A stretch of DNA of 64,000 nt from Arenibacter antarcticus. GTDB lineage: Bacteria > Bacteroidota > Bacteroidia > Flavobacteriales > Flavobacteriaceae. Shown here one piece after another: positions 9,101 to 17,146 of the stretch; the stretch's first letter is position 1; every line of letters starts with the position of its first letter. Under the pieces are notes generated by a model. That model saw only the letters and a program-made list of their open reading frames with translations. It was not told the origin of the DNA and ran no database searches. Location: NCBI RefSeq assembly GCF_041320605.1, contig NZ_CP166679.1:682001-746000 (forward strand). Reading direction: 5' to 3'. The position numbers were made by a program, and so were the translations under genes.

Positions 9101-11088
9101 CTATAATTTACCGTTACAGCTGCGGTGGTACTCCCTGTACGCGTAACGGTAAATGCAAAAGCCGTTGTACCGGAATTGCCTTCCTCGACAACCACGTCTG
9201 GCCCTATAGTTATTATTTCGTTGTCATCGTTAAGAATTGTGCCCTGTGCCGTTGCCGTGCCTAAAATATAGCCTGTACTTTGATTACTAAGGGTCACCGT
9301 GAAAGTTTCGTCTTGCTCTACGGTAGAATCGCCATTTACATTTATGGTAATTGTGACCGTTGACGAGTTCGCTGGGAAATCTACCTGAGCAGTGGGAAAG
9401 GCGTTTCCAACAAAATCATTAGCAGTGGCAGCAACGCCTAGGCCACCTGTACCTGCAACAGTATACGTAACACTAGCAGCTAAGCTTGTATCTCCAGTTC
9501 GTGAGACTATAAAGTTAAAGGAATTAGGACCCGAACTACCCTCGTTTTGGGATACATCGTCCCCAATGGTTATTACATTGCTGTCGTCATTAGTAATAGT
9601 ACCGATCGCAGTAGCTGTTCCGATACTCGTATTAACAGGATTTAATAGGGTTACAGTAAAAGTTTCGTCGGGTTCTGCATTAATATCACCGCTAACATTA
9701 ATCGTAATTGTAGCGGTATCAACTCCATCTGCAAAACTCACAGTACTAGAAGGAAAGGCGCCACCAAAATCCGCCGTATCGGCCGGACTAGTTCCACTCC
9801 CCGTTACCACAAAATCGGCACTAGCAAGACCAGTGAGATTTCCGGTACGGGTAACACCAAAAACAAACGCAGTAGCAGCTGCATCGCCCTCGTCCAATGT
9901 GATAGGACCGTCAAGCGAAATGCCACTATCGTCATTTTCAATAGTTCCAATGGCCGCAGTAGTGCCTAGATTTATAGTTGCAGGAAAAGGATTGCTAATT
10001 GTTACTGTAAAGGTTTCATTCGGCTCCAGATCAAGGTCGCCATTTACAGTTATGCTAATGGTAGCGGTCCCCACTCCATCTAAAAAATTCGCAGTACCAG
10101 AAATAGGAACTGTCCCCCCATCAAAATCGGCTGCATCGGCAGAGCCAACCGTTACCGCATAGTCTACGCTGGCAGCACCAGATAGATCCCCGGTACGCGT
10201 AAGGCCAAAATTAAATGCCGTGGGATTGGTATTCCCCTCAGGCTGTGAGATAGGGCCATCCAGCGAAATCTCACTATCATCATTTAGAATGGTATAGGTA
10301 GTAGTACTAGGCTCCGTAATAAAAATAGGATCTCCGGAGCTAACAGTGATGTTTAGTATTATTGTTTCATCTAGCTCAACATCTGTATCGTTTAATATTG
10401 TTAGATTTGGCACTTCAATCCCTGTAGCTAGTGTACCATCATAGACACCTGCGGGGATATTCACTACTTGTGGACTTGGGAAAGTATAGTCTTCCCCTAT
10501 AGTCGCCGAACCAGTTGCAGTAACAGTAACCGTGGTTGGAGATGCGATTGTACCGTTTACGATTAAAGTAGGCAGATTACCATCTCCAGAATCCTCTAAA
10601 CCTGAGGCATTGGCCGTTGAAAAGGCCACCGAAGGGTCATTGTCTTGGATGATTATTGTTGCGATATTTTGAGCAGGATTTATTGTGCCATCTGTAGTAT
10701 TGGTTAGTTCAAGAATTATCGTTTCGTCACCTTCTACCAGAAAATCCTGTCTAACGTTTATATTTACGAATACCTCTGTATCTATTCCTCCAGTAAGGTT
10801 AACCGATCTTGAAGGAGGCAATGGATCATAATCCACTCCTTCGGTAGCTGTCCCATCAACACTAAAGGAAACAATGACATCGCCCCCTAATGTGCCAGAA
10901 GAATATATTCTAAATTGTCCATGTATTGGTCCTTCTTCTGAAGCAATAAGGTCAACAGCCTCAATAGAGATAATTTGCCCCTGCGCAACCGCTCCAAAAA
11001 GCAAGAAAATTGCACTCAGCCATAGCGATTTATAGTCTCTAATTGTGAAACGAAGGGAAATTGCATTATGCAGGCTATTCATTTTCAT
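6133..11088 (-). CDS. Large T9SS type B surface protein with about nine Calx-beta repeats
   Basis: About 1651 residues from the ATG at 11088; a GTG 48 bases earlier is also in frame but gives an unlikely leader. A signal peptide ends near FGAVAQGQ. Next come about nine Calx-beta-type repeats of roughly 105-120 residues, each beginning near an acidic EG and closing with a 'GTIxNDD/NDN' calcium-binding edge. Repeats 3-7 are very alike. The back half holds a SprB-like Ig region, thrombospondin type 3 repeats ([32 protein letters not shown]), a DUF11-like domain, and a type B C-terminal domain ([32 protein letters not shown] ... [12 protein letters not shown]) that directs T9SS export. It is probably a calcium-stiffened cell-surface adhesin. 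It is coupled by ATGA to the PorP/SprF gene downstream. Confidence 0.85.
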   Translation of the reverse strand: [1651 protein letters not shown]

Positions 11089-11308
11089 AATTGGTGGTAT
11101 CACTAAACAAGTTCGAATTTTGAGGTCAATATTCACTAAATAGGTCTATCAATATTACTAAAAAAACAGTCCTTCTCCTTAAGAAACAGGGTTAACTATG
11201 AATTTATCAGATTAACGGTAAATTGCAGCCAGACATCAATTGAATAATTATTTATTTCGAAAATCACCACTTAATCCCGTGAGTAGAAGTGTTGTCAAAA
11301 TAACTACA

Positions 11309-11341
11309 ATAAAATGGTGCCCAACAGTACAATTGGGTACC
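11309..11341 (-). terminator. Putative terminator after the 863-residue T9SS protein
   Basis: GGTGCCCAA at 11316-11324 pairs with TTGGGTACC at 11333-11341 (one G-T pair). Read on the minus strand, the hairpin is followed by ATTTTATTG. The uracil run is interrupted, so efficiency is doubtful. Confidence 0.4.
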
Positions 11342-11382
11342 CATATAAATTAATTTTTGCTAAAATAAAATAAGCTCGAATT

Positions 11383-13974
11383 TTATTGGCCCATAATTTG
11401 TATCCAGCCTTTTTTGATTTCCGTACCGTCACCGAGATCCAAAAAATAAAAATAGGTTCCTTTAGGGAGAAGTCCATTTTTACTCATTCCACCCCAAGAA
11501 TTATCATATCCCCGAACAGAATACACCTTGTTGCCGTAGCGATCGAAGATCTCAAGTAAATTATTAGAAAATTGTTCTATGCAATTTATCGTCAGACGAT
11601 CATTAACACCATCCCCATTTGGGGAAATCTGGTTAAACATATACCCACAGGCATTCACAGATCTAGTCCCAACAGTGACAGTAACCGTGGCTGTATTATT
11701 GGCTTTATTAATATCTACAGGCTGGGAGGCCACCAAGGCAGCGGTATTTTGAAATGTCCCTTCCTCTAAAACACGAACGCGAATTTCCAAAGTGTTTATC
11801 TCTTCCTTAGCAATTTCAGAAAGCTCCCATACCCCCATCTCAACATCATATATTCCACTAGAAACGGTGTGCGAAAGATATTCAAAGCCTAAAAAGGAAT
11901 CTATGAGATCATTGACCACTACATCCATTCCATCCAATACACTTAAATTATAGAGAACAACTGTAAAATTAATCTGTTCTCCTATTATAGGATTAGTGTT
12001 ATCTACCTCTAATTCCACCGCAAAATCAATTCCACATTCTGCAGATGCATTCGGAATACAGGGGTCATCATTGGCTGGATCTTTTTGATCTACCACCCCA
12101 TCATTATCGGCATCCAGGATATTGGATTCCAACGCATCTATAATACCATCACCATCTTCATCAAGGGGATTGTTTATGTCCGGCCCTACTTCAACACCAT
12201 CATTTATACCGTCGCCGTCCGTATCAGGATTGTTCATATCGGTACCAAGCACTACTTCCTCCCCATCCAATAGGCCATCATTATCAGCGTCCAGTATACA
12301 TTCACTCACAGCAACGTTTAGGTCAACACTTACATTTTGGCAAGGACCACTGGCCGTAGTGGTCGTAAACCGAAACACATAACTGCCGTCCAAAGCTCCT
12401 AAAAAATTTACTAAATTCCCAGCCCCTATCAATATATTACTTGGCGGTGTACCAACAACAGACCAAACCCCTGAAGCACCTCCAGATCGTGTATTGTCTA
12501 GATCTAAACTTGTATTTCCATTAGCTGCTATGCTACATACTGAAGTGTTGGTGATAGTACCCGTCATAGGCACATCCAATACAGTGACTCTGACCCCTAC
12601 CCGGGCTGAAGCACAGCCATTGGCAGAAGCTTCTACGAAGTAATCCTTATTCTGATCTACATTAGGCGTTTCAAAATTACTTCCTTCTCCCAACACCGTA
12701 TTACTGGTAGCGGAATCAAACCAAAATAAACTCCCCCCTTCACTTGTGGAAGCGCTTAAATTAGCAGTTCCCGGACCACAAATCTCTGTAGGCACCGTAC
12801 CTATAACCTGGGGCGTTTCACTCAGAACCAAACTAATTTCCAATGGGGGACTATTACAATTTGACTCAGCATGATAAAAGAATCCATAGAAAGTTGCCGA
12901 AAAATTTACAATAGAGCCGGATAGATGTGCCCTAGTATTGGAAAAATCACTACTACTACTCCAGATCAAAACTGTTCCAGAAGGTATGGGGCTGCCATTA
13001 TATTCATTTAAATCTTGGCTAAATGTTTCACAAAACACGGTAGCCAAATTAGGATTTACCTTAGGGGCAACCTCTCCCGCCGGGCAGCTAAAATCATCAT
13101 CCCTATTAATTACTGTTACCGTCTTGTTGGGTACGTCTTCATAATCATCATCACTATCCTTTATTCCAATCGTTATTACATAGGTAATGGAACCATCCAT
13201 AACCTCATCATTTACCGGTATTACCCTTACTATTTGAGGGGTGTCCCAATTATTCCGCTTAAACTTTATTTCGTCCTTGGAAACCCTCCCTTCTGAAGTA
13301 TCGCCCGAAATTATGAATAGGGTAACGTCATCTGAAGGCCTAGTTGTCAATACAATACTCAATTCTACATCTTCCCCACCCTCCATTGTACTGACCATTA
13401 GTGGATCTACCGAAAAATCGGCAAAATCATCATCTTCATTGGCAAGCGCTACATCGGCAATATCGTCAGCGTCCAAATTATCATATCGTTTATCTTTGGA
13501 ATCAATTTTTCCTGTAATAATCCTATAACTGACGGTCCCATCCACAATATCATCATCCACACCTGTTACGATGACATTTTGAGGAATATTCCAATCCGAT
13601 TTTTTAAAAGTTACATCTTTAACTTCTATAGTTCCTTCGGACTCGTCACTGCTTTTTAAATCGATTGTCACTTTATCACTAGGTTCGGAAGTGAGAACAA
13701 TTGTGAAGAACGCTGTACGCCCAGATTCATTTGTATTCCTGCTAATAGCGCTTACAGATACGCCCGCTCCTTCCTGAAAAAAGATAATCTTCCTATCAGT
13801 TGAAGAGATATTCTCAGGAAACCCTTTTGTGGTTTCAAATGCATATACAACCTTATGATTCTTAGGTGGTGCTATTTCGAAAGCGCATAGCGGCGCACAA
13901 CAAAATAGGAATAAAAACAAGTATTTTAGTCCTAATGCGCAATGAACCAAACCATGGTTTACATATTTTCTCAT
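11383..13974 (-). CDS. T9SS type B surface protein, shorter paralogue
   Basis: 863 residues. A long signal peptide (hydrophobic core at about residues 14-30) is followed by two Calx-beta-like sandwich repeats with the signature 'SDEVTIxLxSxDxSEGxV ... [20 protein letters not shown]' (about 75-290). The rest parallels the 1651-residue neighbour module for module: a '[19 protein letters not shown]' region, Ig-like segments, thrombospondin type 3 repeats ([32 protein letters not shown]), a DUF11-like domain, and a type B sorting domain ([33 protein letters not shown]). It is predicted to be secreted by the T9SS and to bind calcium. It lies 294 bases before the larger gene on the same strand, and the intervening hairpin may separate the two transcripts. 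It has no PorP gene directly after it. Confidence 0.83.
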   Translation of the reverse strand: [863 protein letters not shown]

Positions 13975-14122
13975 GAGCCAACTGTAGGTGTAATTTTAAG
14001 GTGAACAGCAGGTTTAAATCAATGAAGAATTTGGGCAACTAATTATACGCACCCTAATTCACTGGAATTAACATAATCCATTATAAAACTAACTCAATCG
14101 AATTTTAAAAATTAGAGTAGAT

Positions 14123-15007
14123 TTAATCCAAATTGGCAGATTGTGTTTCTGCAGCGGGATGGATTTTTTTCACCAATCCTTGCAACACTTTTCCTGGTCC
14201 AATTTCAGTAAAGTGGGTAGCGCCATCGGCTATCATTTGCTGCACACTTTGCGTCCATTTTACAGGTGCTGTAAGCTGGGCAATAAGATTTTCTTTAATT
14301 TCATCGGGATCTGTAACTGCGGTAGTGGTGACATTCTGATACACTGGACAACTTGGGACACTAAACACGGTATTTTTAATGGCCGCGGCCAATTCCTCAC
14401 GAGCCGGCTCCATTAAAGGGGAATGAAAAGCACCACCAACAGGAAGCACTAAAGCTCTTCTGGCACCGGCTTCCTTTAATCTATCACAGGCTTCGTTAAT
14501 AGCTGCCACCTCCCCAGAAATCACTAATTGTCCTGGACAATTGTAATTGGCAGGGACCACAATTCCGGCTATTTCTGCACATATTTTTTCTACAATCGCA
14601 TCTTCCAGACCTAAAACTGCAGCCATGGTACCCGGCTGTAATTCGCATGCTTTCTGCATTGCCAGTGCGCGTTGTGACACCAACATTAGGGCGTCCTCAA
14701 AACTCAAGGTGCCATTGGCCACCAAGGCTGAAAATTCACCCAATGAATGTCCGGCGACCATATCAGGAGCAAAACTGTCGCCCATAATCTTTCCTAAAAT
14801 TACCGAATGTAAAAATATGGCAGGTTGAGTAACCTTGGTCTCTTTTAAATCTTCGGCTGTGCCTTCGAACATTAAGTCCGTTATGGAAAAACCTAAAATA
14901 CCGTTGGCTGACTCGAACATCTTTTGTGCCAAGGGATATTTTTCGTAAAGATCTAACCCCATACCTACAAATTGCGCTCCCTGTCCCGGATATATATATG
15001 CTTTCAT
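14123..15007 (-). CDS. fabD: Malonyl CoA-acyl carrier protein transacylase
   Basis: 294 residues, the usual FabD length. It transfers malonyl groups from CoA to acyl carrier protein in the cytoplasm, the step that supplies chain-extension units for fatty acid synthesis. The nucleophile motif GHSLGE is at residues 86-91 (Ser88), the N-terminal YPGQGAQFVGMG is intact, and the catalytic histidine lies in GGAFHSPLM (about residue 197). The C-terminal 'FTEIGPGKVLQGLVKKI' is typical. It stands alone, with a TAnnTTTG-type box about 95 bases upstream. No terminator is obvious downstream, where the convergent gap of 148 bases holds no clear hairpin. Confidence 0.95.
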   Translation of the reverse strand: MKAYIYPGQGAQFVGMGLDLYEKYPLAQKMFESANGILGFSITDLMFEGTAEDLKETKVTQPAIFLHSVILGKIMGDSFAPDMVAGHSLGEFSALVANGTLSFEDALMLVSQRALAMQKACELQPGTMAAVLGLEDAIVEKICAEIAGIVVPANYNCPGQLVISGEVAAINEACDRLKEAGARRALVLPVGGAFHSPLMEPAREELAAAIKNTVFSVPSCPVYQNVTTTAVTDPDEIKENLIAQLTAPVKWTQSVQQMIADGATHFTEIGPGKVLQGLVKKIHPAAETQSANLD

Positions 15008-15308
15008 ATTTTTTTAATTATCGATTTATATTAGTGAATTAGAATCAATACCAACGGCCGAATGGACCTAAGGTTTATTCCAATTATTCATTTTCAAATG
15101 CAAAAATAGGATTATTTGACGTATACGCCTTAAAAATGAAAGTTCAGTTGACCTAGACCACCTAACTTATGCGTAAAATTCATCTGATTTGTCCAAATAC
15201 CCACTTAGGGCTTAAACAAGACAGAATAATTTTATGTCCCACAATTAAAGGAGGCAAAAATCTCAATTAAATAAAAAGTCATTTTATGAATAAGTTACCT
15301 ATGGAGGT
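15008..15308. other. Intergenic gap between fabD and the carbonic anhydrase-like gene
   Basis: 301 bases without a credible gene. It holds a minus-strand TATTTTTG box that may serve fabD, and an isolated AAAGGAGG at 15247-15254 with no open frame of any length after it. No hairpin terminator was found for the carbonic anhydrase-like gene. Confidence 0.5.
15101..15108 (-). promoter_or_regulatory. -7 box (TATTTTTG) upstream of fabD
   Basis: CAAAAATA on the plus strand reads TATTTTTG on the minus strand and fits TAnnTTTG. No clear -33 TTG lies at the expected distance. It would give a leader of about 90 bases for fabD. Confidence 0.35.
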
Positions 15309-15818
15309 TTATTCTTTATACCAACTAGAATACGTCACATAATTGTCTGCGATCCTGTTTACCTCTCCCTCACTTAATTCCACATTAATATCCTTTATCT
15401 TTTTTGCTGGCATCCCTGCAAAAACAGTTCCAGAGGGCACATGGGTCCCTTTAGTAAGCACTGCCCCAGCTGCAATAATGCTATTGCTTTCCACAACACA
15501 ATCGTCCATGACAATACTTCCCATACCAATTAAAACGTTGTCATGAATGGTACAACCGTGCACAATGGCATTGTGACCAATAGAAACATTATTACCTATA
15601 GTAGTTGGGGATTTTAAATAGGTGCAATGGATCACCGCCCCATCTTGTACGTTTACCTTATTGCCCATTTTTATAAAATGAACATCGCCGCGTATCACCG
15701 CATTGAACCATACACTACACTGACTTCCCATACTGACATCGCCAACAATCGTGGCATTCTCCGCTATATAGCAGTCTTCCCCCATATGAGGTGACTTCCC
15801 ATTTATTGTTTTAATCAT
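15309..15818 (-). CDS. Gamma-carbonic anhydrase family protein (left-handed beta-helix)
   Basis: 169 residues built from hexapeptide repeats ([LIV]GxGxx-type turns such as TIGNNVSIGHNAIVHG and NVLIGMGSIVMDD), as in the YrdA/PaaY/Cam group. The three histidines that bind zinc or iron in gamma-carbonic anhydrases have matching positions: VIHC, IGHN and IVHG. The arginine and aspartate of the RGDVHF turn are also present. It forms a trimer in known members and is predicted to be cytoplasmic. Many close relatives have not been shown to hydrate CO2, so the activity is uncertain. It follows the solitary PorP/SprF gene on the same strand, but a 217-base gap separates them. Confidence 0.87.
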   Translation of the reverse strand: MIKTINGKSPHMGEDCYIAENATIVGDVSMGSQCSVWFNAVIRGDVHFIKMGNKVNVQDGAVIHCTYLKSPTTIGNNVSIGHNAIVHGCTIHDNVLIGMGSIVMDDCVVESNSIIAAGAVLTKGTHVPSGTVFAGMPAKKIKDINVELSEGEVNRIADNYVTYSSWYKE

Positions 15819-16035
15819 ATTTGATTTTTTAGTTCCTTCTTTTCAATCGGAAAAGATGCTACGAAAATTGTACTGACCGCCTTTAAAGGAATTGTATTTC
15901 CTTGTTTTTCTAATATCTATAGTACAAAACTATTCAAAAAAAAATTGTAGTTTTCTTTAGTTGGCTAAGAAACATCTAAATGCTTTTTACAGGAGAGAAA
16001 AGTTGTAAAAAATGGCAGATAATTTTACTGCTGAC

Positions 16036-17028
16036 CTAATAATTCACTGCAGGACACTTACAATCGTAGCGTTTTTCTTTTTGCCCAAAATCATAGCCCA
16101 GAGTTATTTGATGAAATCCTCCATCATTGAACCTTAGGTCGCCCATCTGATAAGAATAATTGTAGGAAACCATAAAGTTATTATAATTGACTCCTACTAT
16201 GGGAGTTATTAGCTGCAAGCGTTGTTCCCCAGTAGCTGTAGCCGTTTGGTACTCTGCCCCATCCAAACTTCTACGATAGGAAATTCCGCCCCACACGGTT
16301 CCAAAACCGACCGCTTTATAGGCCTTTAAATTAACATCTATGGCACTTTCCTTTGTAAATTCAGTGTGCTGAAACAACAGAGAAGGCTCTAATTGCCAAT
16401 CTCCTTTGCCAAACACATATCCAGCGGAAATGAGGTATTTCCTTAGGTTGGTGGATTCTACCGCAGAATAAAGATCCCTACCCCGTCCCAGTAAGTTGTG
16501 TACAGCAACATGGGTATAGAATTCCAGAAAATTATAGGACATTCCCAAATCCATATTAAAATAACTCACACTATTTCTAGAACCAGTTACCAAGGGATCG
16601 GGAATTACCGAAACAAACCCTGTTTCATCCAAGGTACTTTGTTGCATCCCTGCACTTAACCCAAAAGACAATTGATTAAGGCTGCGAAAATCTCCCCCCA
16701 ACTGCAAGTGATGGGCATAGCTAAGTTTTAGTCCGGTTTGAGAATGGTAGCCATTGGCATCATTATAAAAAATAGCACCAATACCACTTCGTTCTCCCAC
16801 CCTTAAGTGGGCATTAAGAGTTTGTAAATTAGGAGCTTCATCTACGTTGAACCATTGTTTCCTAACAGTAGCCCTTATTTTACCGCCTTCCCCAATCCCG
16901 GCCATAGAAGGATACACCAAATAATAGTTGTCAGATAAATAATCAAAATAGACGGGGACACCTTCTTGTGCATAGGATTTTGAACCTAACGCAATAAAAG
17001 AAAGTAAAATCAATAAATAATGTTTCAT
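16036..17028 (-). CDS. PorP/SprF family T9SS membrane protein, solitary
   Basis: 330 residues with a signal peptide ending in KSYAQ and an outer-membrane barrel pattern throughout. The family's start (here VYFDYLSDNYYLVYPSMAGIGEG, in place of the usual QYxxNxxxxNPAYAG) and its end (FHQITLGYDFGQ) are recognisable. An unusual short tail, YDCKCPAVNY, carries a CxC pair. No T9SS cargo gene lies beside it, so its client is unknown; it may serve one of the two type B proteins about 2-10 kb away or act more generally. It is divergent from the Nfu-type gene, with 118 bases between the two starts. Confidence 0.78.
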   Translation of the reverse strand: MKHYLLILLSFIALGSKSYAQEGVPVYFDYLSDNYYLVYPSMAGIGEGGKIRATVRKQWFNVDEAPNLQTLNAHLRVGERSGIGAIFYNDANGYHSQTGLKLSYAHHLQLGGDFRSLNQLSFGLSAGMQQSTLDETGFVSVIPDPLVTGSRNSVSYFNMDLGMSYNFLEFYTHVAVHNLLGRGRDLYSAVESTNLRKYLISAGYVFGKGDWQLEPSLLFQHTEFTKESAIDVNLKAYKAVGFGTVWGGISYRRSLDGAEYQTATATGEQRLQLITPIVGVNYNNFMVSYNYSYQMGDLRFNDGGFHQITLGYDFGQKEKRYDCKCPAVNY

Positions 17029-17059
17029 TTAGGAAGTGGGGTCAGTTATCATCTTCGTC

Positions 17060-17067
17060 CAAATATA
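17060..17067 (-). promoter_or_regulatory. -7 box (TATATTTG) upstream of the solitary PorP/SprF gene
   Basis: CAAATATA on the plus strand gives TATATTTG on the minus strand, 32 bases before the ATG. No convincing -33 element was found. Confidence 0.4.
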
Positions 17068-17124
17068 AACATTAACGGCTAAAACACTAACATATTATAT
17101 GGACTATAACTTAGAAATCCTTCG

Positions 17125-17132
17125 TACTTTTG
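17125..17132 (+). promoter_or_regulatory. -7 box (TACTTTTG) upstream of the Nfu-type gene
   Basis: It matches TAnnTTTG and lies 14 bases before the ATG at 17147. It therefore argues against the in-frame ATG at 17099, which would be upstream of the promoter box. The -33 element is weak. Confidence 0.5.
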
Positions 17133-17146
17133 TAAAAAATATTTAT

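Noticed and set aside
9392-10162. A 256-codon open frame on the plus strand inside the large adhesin gene
   Set aside because: It is antisense to the Calx-beta repeats; its repeated V/T/P-rich composition follows from the repeat DNA. No promoter or start context supports it. The same applies to the frames at 8671-9264 and 8789-9106.
8515-10280. Regularly spaced DNA repeats that might suggest a CRISPR array
   Set aside because: The period is about 350 bases, the frame is open throughout, and the repeats encode Calx-beta domains.
15247-15254. AAAGGAGG, a perfect Shine-Dalgarno-like sequence
   Set aside because: The only ATG at any useful distance begins an 18-codon frame that runs into the next gene antisense; Shine-Dalgarno sites are rarely used in this group.
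17099-17146. Longer Nfu-type protein from the ATG at 17099
   Set aside because: The promoter box at 17125-17132 lies downstream of this ATG, and the added residues do not belong to the domain.
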